Positions 45,001 to 60,172 of a stretch of 64,000 nt of DNA are shown here, piece after piece (the first letter of the stretch is position 1; each line of letters starts with the position of its first letter). Where the stretch lies: the NCBI RefSeq assembly GCF_026914185.1, contig NC_070569.1:5828001-5892000 (forward strand), given 5' to 3'. The stretch comes from Puccinia triticina (lineage: Eukaryota; Basidiomycota; Pucciniomycetes; Pucciniales; Pucciniaceae). The notes under the pieces were generated by a model, which saw nothing but the letters and a program-made list of their open reading frames with translations, made no database searches and was not told the DNA's origin. Made by a program: the position numbers and the translations under genes.

Positions 45001-46736
45001 AAAACTTCTCACTGGGGCGCCCAAAGTGCACCAAAGTTTTGAAAGAATTCAGAGGTCTAGGAATTTTGTTTCTTTTAGTCAGAATCTAAGTAACTGGACA
45101 ACAGCTTTTTTCTATCTATGTATTAATGTGGAGGAAACAGTCGAAGTATTCACCTAGGAGCAAGCGAGTGGGCCGCTCTTGACAATTGAGGATTGGATGA
45201 GAATGAAGATGAGAAAACAAAAAGAGTTCCGCGTGTGTCGTCTTTGCAATCTGTACAGTCTGTTTCTTACGCTCTTTGAGCCTGCGGGTCTTAGGATCCG
45301 TTTGATTGGTTCTCAGCAAAACGGCGAAGGAATAGTGCTACGTTGTCTGTAGCAGTTATGCAATGCTTTTTAGCACTTAGTTTCCATTGCTGGGTTGTGG
45401 ACTTATTCACTCACCGACTGTTTCCCCTTCACTTTTTTTGGGATTGGTTTGAGTGGTCTTTTTCTTTTTGACTTGGTCCACAATTAAGGATCAAGGTGTT
45501 AGCATACGACTGGTCAGTGTTAAAGCTTAATCATCATTTACTCACCTTTGGTGGGTAATGTTATTCTTGCTTTAAGGGAATGTGACTTGGGATTTACCGC
45601 AAGCTTGGTTTTGCTATGCACTGGAGCCGAGCCTGCTTGCATCAAAGTTTGATGAGTCAGTTTCACAACCCTGCGGAGCGAGTTTTTGGACTGCGGAATG
45701 TGGTTTGCTTTGCTTGCTGTTTTCCGCAGCTGATTGATTTCCCGGCCGCTTGCTCAATTTATGAGTTCGCGGCCGTTCACCTAGGCGTGTAATCTCACAA
45801 GTTTTACAGCGGGCAGAAACACCCCACAATGACAAGGGCACATGTTGAACTGCGCGTAGTCAGAGAACCCCAGTAATGGGCTCTGCACTGTGGGTATGAT
45901 TTGGAGGATTCACTACAAAGGAAATCCACCAGAACATTAGCCCCTGTGCTCCAAAGGGTCCCAGAATTTTACAGCAACAAGCAAATTACTATTAAGTCAA
46001 ATGGGTAGCTTCTAGGCAGTAACCCATGAACCAAATTGTTTGAGGTGACAGGGACTTTTAAGCTCCTATTTTGATTATCCAGAAATTTTCATAACATGCA
46101 CTGTCAGCAGTCATTTTCTTTCTAAGCCCTCTGTGCACCCCTTAGGTTTCATACTTTTATGCCTAACCATTGATAAAAATTTTGTTTCATGAAGAATATG
46201 AAATATTAAACTATTCCTGAAGTTTCTAGACTGTTGAGGTGTGTAAACAAAAGGTTACATATACAGTTGGCAGTCATTTTCCTACTAATTCCGCCGTGCA
46301 CCACTTATATCTCATGTTTTGATGTCACAATATTGCTAAAACTTTCAGGTATTTACTCTCATGCATAATTCTATTTTCTCTCAAATTTTTATCTATGTGG
46401 TACATGGGAAAAAGAAGTTATGAAAATTTCTGGATAATCAAAATAGGGGCTTAAAAGCCCCTGTCACCTCAAACAATTTGGTTCATGGGTTACTGCCTAG
46501 CAGATACCCATTTGGCTTAATAGTAATTTACTTTTTGCTTTAAAATTTTGGGACCCTTGGGAGCACCTTGGCTAATGTTCTGGTGGATTTCCTTTGTGGT
46601 CAATCCTCCAAATTATACCCACAGTGCAGAGACAATTACCGGGGTGCGCTGATGCCGCGCAGTTCACCATGTGCCTTTGAGAGGGTTTTCTGCTTGCTGT
46701 AAAACTTGTGCGCTTTGGGCGCCCCAGTGAGAAGTT
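45001..46736. mobile_element. Foldback element with an internal insertion in the left arm
   Basis: AACTTCTCACTGGGGCGCCC at 45005 is inverted at 46736. Inner arms of about 290 bp (about 45795-46100 versus 46418-46710) share CACATG(T/G)TGAACTGCGCG, TCTGCACTGTGGGTAT, CACAAAGGAAATCCACCA and AAACAATTTGGTTCATGGGT and its complements. About 760 bp (45039-45794) are present only in the left arm and include copy 2 of the short dispersed repeat (45270-45350), so another element has inserted. The loop holds two diverged copies of an 80-bp segment (GCAGTCATTTTC). Confidence 0.78.
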
Positions 46737-46962
46737 ATAATTTTTGGTATAATTACATTTTCAACTCCCATTCTAAGCAGTGGAATTACATTCTGACTCC
46801 CAAAACATATGTTTTGGGAGTTGGAATGTAATTCTTGGGAGTCAATTAGTTAAGCCCCTATTTTTATGCTGGGCATGCCTGTTGACTCTCACAGAAGGCC
46901 ATTGTCAGAAGATCAGCAAATGACTTTCACTGTGCAGGCATTTCGCAAGCCCGGTGCAATAA

Positions 46963-47184
46963 GGGGTATTCAAAGTCGGCCATGTACAACTTGCATGCAC
47001 TTTTGCAAGTTGGTGTTCAAGGCTTTTATTGAACACCAAATTTCAAAAAAACATTCAAGCAGGCTTAGGGAGTGTAGTACAGTGTGGCTTGCATGCACTT
47101 TTGCAACTCAGTGTTCAAGAATGAACTTGAACACGGGCTTGCAAAAGTGCATGCAAGTAGCATCTGGCCAACTTTGAAACCCCC
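46963..47184. mobile_element. MITE, family GGGGTTTCAAAGT, copy 2
   Basis: Terminal inverted repeats of about 60 bp: GGGGTATTCAAAGTCGGCCA against TGGCCAACTTTGAAACCCCC, continuing into ACTTGCATGCACTTTTGCAA and its perfect inverse, then GTGTTCAAG/CTTGAACAC. It is 222 bp with no ORF. It shares its outer end with 23031-23181. Confidence 0.82.
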
Positions 47185-47247
47185 TCATTTCTGTTGCGCA
47201 CAGCAAGGCCTAGTCCAGGATGTGCCGACACACTTCCGTTATCCAAG

Positions 47248-47289
47248 CCTTGCGTCAAGGATGTGCTGATGGGGGACCTTGACGCAAGG
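47248..47289. repeat. Inverted repeat CCTTGCGTCAAGG
   Basis: CCTTGCGTCAAGG at 47248-47260 is perfectly inverted at 47277-47289 around a 16-nt loop. A 22-bp direct repeat (TGCAAGTAACGCCGGCGTC) follows at 47358-47399. Confidence 0.85.
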
Positions 47290-47424
47290 CCGGCATCTAC
47301 ATATAACTAAAGAAATGGCCTCTGGGGGCCAAACAAACCAGTTCAAATACCTGTCATGCAAGTAACGCCGGCGTCTGTATGCAAGTAACGCCGGCGTCGA
47401 TAATTTTTTGTATTACATATGTAG

Positions 47425-47745
47425 CCGCGTCCGTTCAATGCATAGTCCGTTCCCTCTGAATTGACTCTGCTTGAACGGACTCCTGGTGCGAATCTCTGAA
47501 AGGATTTGGTAAGAGAGTTTGCTCTTCTGCTTGAACAGACCAGCAACTCCATTAAAACAGACTCCAGAGTCATGTTGTCAAGTCTGTTCAAGCAGACTCA
47601 TCAAGCGGACTTGGTGTGATCAAATTTCACCGAGTCCGCTCAACCATATTGCTTGAATGGACTCTTATCACACATCAATAATCAATCCCGTTCAAGCAGA
47701 TTGCTCAAACAGACTCTTACAGACACCAGTTCCATTCAAGCAATT
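47425..47745. repeat. Cluster of GCTTGAAC(G/A)GACTC words
   Basis: About ten copies of GCTTGAAC(A/G)GACTC or its complement GAGTC(C/T)GTTCAAGC occur in both orientations over 320 bp, with variable spacing. It looks like a subterminal motif region of an unidentified transposon. Confidence 0.6.
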
Positions 47746-48639
47746 TTAAACTGATAATTGATCTGCATGAATTCAGCAATCATAACACCTACATAATTCC
47801 CCTCATCATATATGCTTGACAATCCCATCATCATCAACTTTCACACTCTCTTCATTCTCAACAATCCCATTATCATCAATTATTGCCCTCCCATCATTAC
47901 CAGAAGTATTCACATTCCCATGTTCTTTTTCTCTGTGGCAGGAGCACCAACATTCTATTTATCAGCCTCAAGATTTTCCTCATACTCAACAATCAAATAA
48001 TCCAAATCATGAGTGGTCTTCATCCCCAAATTTCCATCAACATTGACAACAGACCCCTGCATACACAGTATCATCAAAATCATGAATCTCCTGAAAATTT
48101 CAATTGTCACACACAAAACCAATCTAAACACAGTATGATCTAATTGATTCTAAATCATGAATCTTCTTACAATTTCAATCCTCAACCACAAAACCAATCT
48201 GAAAACAGCTCACACAAATCTCCATCCCAGCATGGAAATAACAATCATGGCAACCACACCTCCAGGTTGTCTATTTTTAACCTGCTCAGCTCCCAGAGTG
48301 CTTCACCATAAAATATGCAGAGTCCATTTCAAACTTATGAATATTCTTCAAAACTATCCCCTGTGCATATACCCGCAAACTGGAATGACCCACCTGAAAT
48401 TGATTTGGGCCTTATTCAGGAACAAATTGATTCAAGTTTATCTCAAGAGAAGGATTTTTAAATGATCCTCCTGCTGGAAATTTGGTTGAACATGATTTCA
48501 CAGGTAACCATTCCTTTGGAAATATTCCAAGAATCATGTAAACAGACCAAATGCATGGTGTTGGACTGAGCCTCCTGGGTTCTGGCCAGAAACTTTGAGG
48601 GCAGTGAGATGTTGTGTGAAGTGTCAAGCCATAATCTTC

Positions 48640-49521
48640 ACAGGACAAACAACCTAACTTTGCTGCCGCCAAGGCAGGATCACTTTATAAAAACCACCCC
48701 CACCCCCTGAATTGCTTCAGATCTTCAAAATTACATGTCAACCCAATATACATGAGGGAAATCAACTCATTCTATCCATCCGCTTGATAAATAGCAACTT
48801 CACATTTACATCTCTTGGAGTCAATGCCTCAACCAGAGATACACTCAACAATCAAGGTGAAGGTATCCATACATTCAAGGTGAAGGGTACAATTCACCAT
48901 AACATTGGAAGTTTGCTTCCACTTTCACAGGAATTCCCCAAATTCTTACAGCTGGACATATATGACACAGAAAATGAGTTTGAAAACCACAGAGTTCATG
49001 GTCAAGATCTACTTCCAGGACTTATGCAGAGAATCTAAACAATCCTTCACCATCAATATCCTCTCATGCAACAGTTTGAATTTGTTCCATCTGAAATAAA
49101 TCCAAATCACTCAATAAGGCTTACTGATAATGCTACAAATGTGGATCAAAGAGTTTACAAACTCCCAACAGGTGACCAAATTACTTAATAAGAATGCTCA
49201 GGAACCTTGATTGGACAATGCAACTTTGTAATGGAAGCAGGTTGGGCCCAAATGTGATTTAATACACAAGAGTTGTATCAGGTAACAGAGTTAATGATTC
49301 TGTGCCCATCCCTCAGAGTCACATTCCTTTCACATCTGACCCAGATAAGTCTGGAGCTGTCTGGACTGCCTTTCAAGCTCATACACAAGAAATTTACTGT
49401 CAATCTGGCCTTCTCCCTCACAATCAATAAATCTCAAGGTCAAAAAATTGGTAATTTTGGTATTGTACTTCATGAACCTGTGTTTTGCATTGTCAAGAAG
49501 CAAGTCAAGCCAAACTACTAA
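48640..49521 (+). pseudogene. Degenerate Helitron Rep/helicase fragments
   Basis: Plus-strand pieces match a Helitron protein in order. A CC..QGRITL..PPPPPELLQI stretch (about 48660-48725) runs into FTFTSLGVNA, GIHTFKVKGTIHHNIGSLLP and LDIYDTENEFENHR (48712-49038), the conserved region just before the Rep domain. After a large deletion comes FTVNLAFSLTINKSQGQKIG and GIVLHEPVF (about 49395-49480), the C-terminal PIF1-type helicase motif. Rep HUH motifs and most helicase motifs are missing, so this is an internally deleted relic. Confidence 0.75.
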
Positions 49522-49682
49522 GGTAGTGATTCCACAGCCTGAAAGTGGCCACCCTTCATAATAAATTTCAAAAATTGTTTAAAAGGAATTTCTCTCACAT
49601 TTTCAGAGTTTTTGAGTATCTCTCATCACCATTTTCCCAAATATTTACTTTTTCAGTAACAAATTTTGTGTCTTTTCCCAAA

Positions 49683-49712
49683 ACTAGACTTTTAGGGCGG
49701 CTTCGCCGCTGC
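49683..49712 (-). mobile_element. Possible Helitron 3' terminus (minus strand)
   Basis: On the minus strand AGCGGCGAAGCCGCCC forms a GC stem and is followed 8 nt later by CTAGT. Same design as 44926-44954 but opposite orientation, so this element would extend to the right. Confidence 0.42.
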
Positions 49713-49739
49713 TTGTCTCAGACTGTGCATTAAGATCAG

Positions 49740-50660
49740 GTTTAATTCAGACACTATTGCAAAGTCTCCCTCACAGCCACTGAAGAAATATAATTTAATA
49801 AGTGAAACCATTTCATTTGGGGACATCAGATGATTTTGAAATAAACAATGAATCAGTGTTGAGGAAAAGTATACATAAAATTGTTTCACAGCCCCATGTG
49901 GCTGCTAATGCAGTGCTTGATTGTTTGGACCAAAAGAATAGACCAAACTGATGAGCACACCTTTGCTGCGCCATAGAATGTTTGTTTGACCAAAGCAGAG
50001 CTTGCAGGACAAGCAAGACAGTCACAAGCAATTGGGGTGCGCATACGGGAAGATTCTCTGCGGTTTGATTGATGTTGATCACTGGCGAGGTCGGGATTGT
50101 TTGGAGGGGTTGGTTGTCTGGGGTCTTTGTCTTTGGCAGCCATAACTAAAAAAATTGAGAAGCAAAAACTCTGATAGAACAGATGATGGGGGCGACAGAC
50201 TGAGGAAGGGGGGGTAAGTAGAGCTTGAGGTACCAAACCACAGCGGGATGTATGAATTGGAGGAGCCAAGGGGTATTTGCAAAGCCAGCGGCCACCCTCT
50301 CTGGAGTCTCTTGCAGCGCACAGCAGAGGTCTTGGGATCCATCATATCCAAGACCTCAACTGTGGGCTATGCTGCCGCCTCAAAACAAATCAGAGCTGCT
50401 GCGCTATTGCGCTTTCACAGCAGAAAAGCACATGCAGTGCAACTTTAGCGCCAAAAAGCTTTTTTCAGCTGCGCTGCACTATATTAGCTCAAAGGAGCAG
50501 CCTTTCCCGCTGTGCTTGCGCTTTTTCACCTGAGGAATAGCACAAGTGAGCTACATTTAGCCGTAGCACAGCGGTTTATGGCTGCGCTACAGCTTTTTGG
50601 GGCGGGCACGTAGCGGGCGCCCGCTGCGCTGCGCTAAATGGGGCTCTTTTTGTAGCGCAG
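49740..50660. other. Unclassified repeat region
   Basis: A minus-strand ORF (49886-50269) contains MAAKDKDPRQPTPPNNPD, a plausible but unrecognised transposon-type N-terminus. From about 50280 the sequence becomes rich in GCGCAGC/GCTGCGC words similar to 10235-10500. No gene is supported. Confidence 0.4.
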
Positions 50661-51930
50661 CGCAGCCTTCGACTGGAAGGATTGCCTTCCAGTCGAGGGG
50701 GATCTGCAGCCTCTTTGACTGGAAGGATTCATTTCCAGTCGAAGGGGCTCTACAGCCTCTTTGACTGGAAGGATTCCTTTCCAGTCGAAGGGGCTCTACA
50801 GCCTCTTTGACTGGAAGGATTCCCTTCCGGTTGAAGGGGCTCTACAGCCTCTTTGACTGGAAGGATTCCCTTCCGGTTGAAGGGGCTCTACAGCCTCTTT
50901 GACTGGAAGGATTCCCTTCCGGTTGAAGGGGCTCTACAGCCTCTTTGACTGGAAGGATTCCATTCCGGTTGAAGGGGCTCTACAGCCTCTTTGACTGGAA
51001 GGATTCCCTTCCGGTCAAAGGGGCTCTACAGCCTCTTCGACTGGAAGGATTCCCTTCCGGTCGAAGGGGCTCTACAGTCTCTTCGACTGCAAGGATTCCC
51101 TACCAGTCCAAGGTGCTCTGCAGCCTCTTCGACTGGAAGGATTCCCTTCCGGTCGAAGGGGCTCTACAGTCTCTTCGACTGGAAGGATTCCCTTCTGGTC
51201 GAAGGGGCTCTACAGCCTCTGCGACTGGAAGGATTCCCTTCCGGTCGAAGGGGCTCTGCAGCCTCTTCGACTGGAAGGATTCCCTTCCGGTCGAAGGGGC
51301 TCTACAGCCTCTTTGACTGGAAGGATTCCCTTCCGGTCGAAGGGGCTCTACAGCCTCTTTGACTGGAAGGATTCCTTTCCGTTTGAAGGGGCTCTACAGC
51401 CTCTTTGACTGAAAGGATTCCCTTCCGGTCGAAGGGCTCTACAGCCTCTACGCCTTCCAGTCGAAGGGGCTCTACAGCCTCTACGACTGGAAGGATTCCC
51501 TTCTGGTCAAAGGGGCTCTACAGCCTCTTTGACTGGAAGGATTCCCTACCAGTCCAAGGGGCTCTGCAGCCTCTTCAACTGGAAGGATTCCCTTCCGGTC
51601 AAAGGGGCTCTACAGCCTCTTTGACTGGAAGGACTCCCTTCCGGTCAAAGGAGCTCTACAGCCTCTTCGACTGGAAGGATTCCCTTCCGGTTGAAGGGGC
51701 TATACAGCCTCTTTGACTGGAAGGATTCCCTTCTGGTCAAAGGAGCTCTACAGCCTCTTCGACTGGAAGGATTCCCTTCCGGTTGAAGGGGCTCTACAGC
51801 TTCTTTGACCAGAAGTAAATCATTTCAGGCGAAGAGGCTCTACAGCCTATCTGACTGGAGGGAATCCCTTCCTGTCAAAAGGGCTGTAAACCCTACCAAC
51901 TGGAAGGAAGACCTTCCAGTAGAAAAGAAT
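50660..51930. repeat. 46-bp tandem array of hairpins, about 27 units
   Basis: The unit is built of CGACTGGAAGGATTCCCTTC plus CGGTCGAAGGGG and the linker CTCTACAGCCTCTT. CGACTGGAAGG pairs with CCTTCCGGTCG around a short loop, and many units carry compensating or near-compensating changes (TTTGACTGG/CCGGTCAAAG versus TTCGACTGG/CCGGTCGAAG). Since 46 mod 3 is 1, reading frames drift, and open frames of 100-123 codons arise from the lack of stop words, not from selection for protein. One short unit near 51435 shows a deletion. The left end abuts GC-rich sequence and the right end at about 51930 fades into degenerate units. Confidence 0.92.
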
Positions 51931-55755
<3,825 letters not shown>

Positions 55756-56563
55756 GCGGAATCGACTAGGTCGTAGAGAGACCCGATCGAAATGTTTCTT
55801 TCTTATCATCTCCCCCCCTCTCCCCCTCTCTTTTGAATCTATCCATAAAAATTCAAGGCCTGACAATCGTTGGCTTCAGACCACTGTTTCAATTTTGTAA
55901 TCAGCTGATAAAAATATGACCAATAAAATTCCGTAACACCAATGCATGCCACTCAGTGAAAATGTATGGCTCTTGAACGCAATGAGGAATCGCTGTCAGT
56001 GTAGGACATCAAGTCTTCGGGTCAGATGTCCCATCACTTCGCACACAAGAAACAGAGTCATGTTGTCCAATCACCAAGTAGAAGATTTCTAGTGAGCCCA
56101 TGTACCGATAGGAGTTTGGTTGCCACCTGGAGACTGATAGGGGTTGAACGGCTAATAGTAAAAAAATCATTGGGGTGAAGGAAATTTGTCTTTGTGTTCC
56201 CCTTGTCAACGCCAACCACCTTTTTTTTATGTATCCATCCACATCATCAAATGACAAGTTGGCCGCTCCTCTCGCTGAATGACTTGTGGTCGGGAGTCGA
56301 TCGTGACATCCCCGGGAAACAGTGTGATGACGATTCCTCAGCTGGGCCTGTGACAGCCACCACCCACCGCACAAGAAGTCAGCCAATCGGAGAGAAGCCA
56401 CGCCACCTCGCCCATTGTCTTCTGCTTTTCGCTTCTGTGGTGAACCAACGCGAACAGACAACCTAGCAAGCACAACAAAGGGACTCACGCAAGACAAGAA
56501 GCAATAGGACTCGGAGGGAATCGATTTTATCGGGCTTAAGGAATTCATTCGGTCCTTCGCATC
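55756..56563. other. Intergenic region, CDC5 to RAD23
   Basis: It contains the 3' flank of CDC5 and the upstream region of RAD23. A long minus-strand frame (56009-57025) crosses into RAD23 exons and is an antisense shadow. No gene is supported. Confidence 0.55.
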
Positions 56564-58187
56564 ATGAAACTCACATTCAGTTAGTCTGGCCTTCTTTCTT
56601 ATGAGTGATAATCCAAACCCAAACAACATTTTGCAGTTCTTTGCAAAAGTGAAATTCCAAAAAAAAAAAAAAAAATGCCGTGGAAAGTTCGTTAACCCAA
56701 TCTCGATTCGATTTGTTTTATGAAAGAAACCCTTCAGAAGCAACAGTTTGTCTTGGATGTCGAACCTTCGACAACGGTTGAGAAACTCAAGATTCTCATC
56801 AAAGAATCTCAAGGTTTCGAACCTGAACAACAAAAGCTGATCTTCAGTGGTAAGGTCTTGGCAGATGACAAAACAATCGAGCAAATCGGTGTCAAGGAGA
56901 AGGACTTCTTTGTGGTCATGCTGATCAAAGTCAGTCGTACACTCCCTCCTCCTGCCACCCCTTTGATATATATTCGATATCTGTACGGTGCACTGATACT
57001 CCCATCCAGCCCAAGACTGCTCCAACCGTCCCAGCCCCTGCTACTGCTGCTGCTTCAACCAGCGCCACCACACCTACACCGGCCGCCGCTCAACCCGCTA
57101 CGGCGGCCCCTCCGTCAACTACTGCCCCCGCCTCGATTGATGCTGATAGTTCCAGCGCGGCTCCCCCGGCTACTGAAACCCAAGATTCAGGAATTTTGGT
57201 CGGTTCCAACCTACAAAAGACGATCGACGAAATCGTTAACGGGATGGGATTCCCGAGAGATCAAGTGACGAAGGCGATGCGTGCTGCATTCAACAATCCA
57301 GATCGGGCAGTTGAATATTTGATGAATGTAGTTTACCCACTCACTCTATATGATTATGTTATTTTAATTCCTCAACCCTCGCTGAGCATCTCCTCATCTT
57401 TCTCAGGGTATTCCGGCAGGCTTAGATGCCCTTGCACCTCCAGCTACTCTGCCAACCAACGCGCCATCAACGTTGAATCCATCCGCTACGATTCCATCCG
57501 CTGCTGCTCCCCCCGCAGCGGGCTCGCGCAATCTATTTGAAGCTGCCGCAGAGCATGTGGCTCAACTAAGACAGCCAGGCGAAGCCGCCCTTCCGACTCC
57601 GGCGCCTGCTCAAGCTGGGGCTCAATCGGCATCTACAACTCGTGCGCTCGAAGCACTACGGAACAACCCTCAGATGATCCAACTTCGACAGCTGGTCCAA
57701 CAGAATCCCGCTCTCTTACAGCCGTTCTTACAGCAACTCGGACAGAGCAATCCCAACCTACTCGCCCAACTGACCTCCAACCCAACCCTGTTGATGTCTT
57801 TCTTGGCCGAGGGGGCTGAGGGGCTGGATGACGATCCGTCATTACCGCCTGGGATGTTAGGTGCAGCCGGAGAGCCGGAGGACCAAACCCAATACGTCCA
57901 AGTCAGCCAAGAAGAACGGGATGCGATCGAACGATTGGTCGGTCTAGGCTTCGACCGACAATTGGTCGTCCAGGCTTATTTTGCGTGTGATAAGAACGAA
58001 GAGATGGCCGCAAATTACTTGCTCGGTGAGTGGTTGTCCCGTTCAGTCCTCTTCGCAACCTCATCATCCTTGTCTTATGAGCGATGGGAGCTGATCGATG
58101 ATGAATGGGTTATTTTTTGGTGATCGGTCATCTTCAGAACACGGGTTTGATGATTTTGAAGACGCGGCTACTGGTGGTAATGCTTAA
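56564..58187 (+). CDS. RAD23: UV excision repair protein RAD23
   Basis: Five exons: 56564-56579, 56727-56929, 57010-57327, 57407-58025, 58138-58187 (401 residues). The first exon has only 16 nt (MKLTF), followed by a 147-nt intron holding an A(18) run. Domain order is typical. A UBL at 1-73 (KQQFVLDVEPSTTVEKLKIL, LIFSGKVLADDKTI) leads into an Ala/Pro/Thr linker, then UBA1 at about 140-179 (TIDEIVNGMGFPRDQVTKAM). The XPC/Rad4-binding STI1 domain lies at about 240-290 (NNPQMIQLRQLVQQNPALLQ), and UBA2 at about 345-390 (ERDAIERLVGLGFDRQLVVQ). The tail ends EHGFDDFEDAATGGNA. The UBL docks on the proteasome, UBAs bind ubiquitin chains, and the STI1 region binds Rad4 in nucleotide excision repair. 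Confidence 0.97.
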
Positions 58188-59451
58188 AACTCTGGTAAAG
58201 CTTATCCCGTGGTTTCTATCCCAATACTCTTCCCTACAAGTCTCTGTTAACATACCACTTAATCAGTTCCGCATGTTATACAATCCTCCTCTCCCGTTAT
58301 ACAAAAACCACAGACAAGACAGGGCAGAAATGCAGAATACAAATTTCAGCTGGCGATGTTTTCCCTTTCTCGCTTTTATCATTTGCTAGTCTTTCTGTAT
58401 ACGTCCAAGTCAAAGAAAAGGAGAGCGTAAAAACAACGAGAATAACAAGAGCCACATTTTTCCTATCTCAAATTCTATACGTCTACACGTTACCGCACAC
58501 GGGCTGATTAAGAGGAATGAAGCATGGCTCATTGGGCTAAGCATTTCTAAGGATCTACTAGTTTTTGGTTGGACTGTTGGATGGGCCTACAAACTGTAAC
58601 CTGACAAAAAAGGGAAGGATTAAAGTACCATCCATGTAGAATATGGAAACCCAGTTTGTCTGTCGAACAGCCTTGTGTTTAGCTTTTGCTCATCGGGCTT
58701 GTTCATTTTCTTCAGCTCTGGTTGTGCACGGCTGGTAGCGACTGAACTCGCGAAGCGGAGGGCTATCGGAGGCTTGCTTCGCAAGACCAGACGCCCGCAG
58801 CAGCGAGGGTCTTGGGTTAAGTTCGGGCTGGTAGTCATTATCCGTCCTCTGAAACTTCAGTGGCTGAAGTGGAGCCTGGGCTCAGTAGAAGAGCTCATCC
58901 TCCCCCCCCCCCCCCCCATCTCCCAGCAGCCATATCAAGTCAACCACCGCCATGGGTCTGATCAACATCAACCCCACCTGCCTCTACTGCAAGCTGGGGT
59001 TCCGCCATTATAGGGAAAAAAGGTGAATGATGTGTGCTTGACATTCAGAGCAGCTCCAGAGCCATGTAAGAAAATGTGTAGATGGGGAAGTGACCAGGAA
59101 ATGCAATGCTCTTGAGATTAACACCTGCATATATTTCAGATCAATGGCCTGGCATTGCTGCTGAATTCCCAAGGGTCAGGTCGTCACAATGACAAGACCA
59201 TCGTAAGCTATTGTAAGCCATGTAAGCAAACGTTGGAAAATGTGGCCTCAATTGGCCCGGTTCATGAATCTGGACACATAGAAACTTTTGGACATTTTCA
59301 CCCTGTCAAGTCGACATGCTCCTCAAGCATCTCTATATAGCACTGTTAAAGTCATCTAATTTTCATCTCGCATGATGATTGATAATTGTCGTACTAGCCA
59401 GAACTTGATCCTCGAAGACAATTTGATTTTAATGAAAGGTATCCTAGGGAG
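58188..59451. other. Intergenic region with a C(15) run and a doubtful small ORF
   Basis: A minus-strand 72-codon ATG ORF (58620-58838) begins MTTSPNLTQDPRCCGRLVLR and looks like an Arg-rich mitochondrial presequence, but I could not extend it with a convincing spliced exon and do not recognise it. A C(15) homopolymer lies at 58900-58917. Otherwise nothing is supported. Confidence 0.4.
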
Positions 59452-60172
59452 TCACAACTGTGTCAGAAAGCTCTGCAGATTATTCTTAGCGTTAGAGCCA
59501 GACTGCTGCTGCTGCTGATCGGCCTGTTTCCTGAGTTTGAGGAGGTCGTTCAAGGCCGAGCGAGACGGGCGGTTCTTTGATTTCTTCGCAGGCTTCAGCT
59601 TGTCCGTCGCTGCAGCAGACGTGGAGGATGGAGCAGGGGTGAGTCGATTCGCCGGCTCGCTCTTCGCTTTCTTGGTGTCCGTCGTCGCCGTTGGTCGGTG
59701 GATCTCAGATGTTTGTTCATAACTGGCCGAGATTCCGGATGGAGAGAGAGGGGGGGGGGGGGGGTAGTTTAGATGGGGGATGGACAGATTTCTTTGGTTA
59801 AATGCGGCCAGCGACGTACCTCCAAGTTGACAGAGGCTCGATGACGAGTTTCCGGCACGTCGGTCTTTGACAGCGGATGAGAACCTGGTGGGTGTTCATC
59901 TTGACAGTGACGGAGCAGGACGCCAGGCACTGGTCGCACCATCTCAGCCTCTCGAGGGCAAACTGTCGCCGCTGATGGTCATGATGGTCGGTGGTAGTCT
60001 GGCTGGTTGCTGGCTGCTGTTGTTGTTGGCTGATGAGGGTGAAGTAAGTCGAGAGGGATGGGAATGCGTGCTTGGTGGCTAGTTGGGATGAGTCTTGGAG
60101 ATGTTTGCGCTTGAGCTGTTGTTCGTGTGGGCTGAGCTCGGTGGTCGTCGTGGTTTGCTTGATGGCTATCAT
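59452..60172 (-). CDS. RNase P/MRP subunit with Rpr2/Snm1-type zinc ribbon
   Basis: Two exons, 59820-60172 and 59452-59722, joined in phase 2 (207 residues). There is an N-terminal basic/Gln-rich region (QLKRKHLQ, QQQQQ), then LERLRWCDQCLASC and RCQRPTCRKLV; Cys79-x2-Cys82 and Cys101-x4-Cys106 make a zinc-ribbon pair as in Rpr2/Rpp21/Snm1. Downstream is a Lys/Ser-rich segment and a Leu-rich C-terminal helix (SALNDLLKLRKQADQ, NNLQSFLTQL), which is common in these small subunits. It should act in pre-tRNA or pre-rRNA processing in the nucleus. Whether it is the P-specific or MRP-specific paralogue cannot be told here. The intron contains a G(15) run near 59750. It is divergent from the GDT1-like gene with only about 200 bp between starts. 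Confidence 0.68.

Noticed and set aside
50945..51716. Repeat-containing protein genes (open frames of 100-123 codons)
   Set aside because: The frames are by-products of a 46-bp DNA hairpin array with a period not divisible by three; overlapping frames are equally open.
56009..57025. 338-codon minus-strand ORF
   Set aside because: It overlaps RAD23 exons 1-3 and introns antisense, and has no recognisable domain.
58620..58838. Small mitochondrial protein gene on the minus strand
   Set aside because: The presequence-like start is suggestive, but introns needed to extend it are too short or unsupported and no family is recognised.
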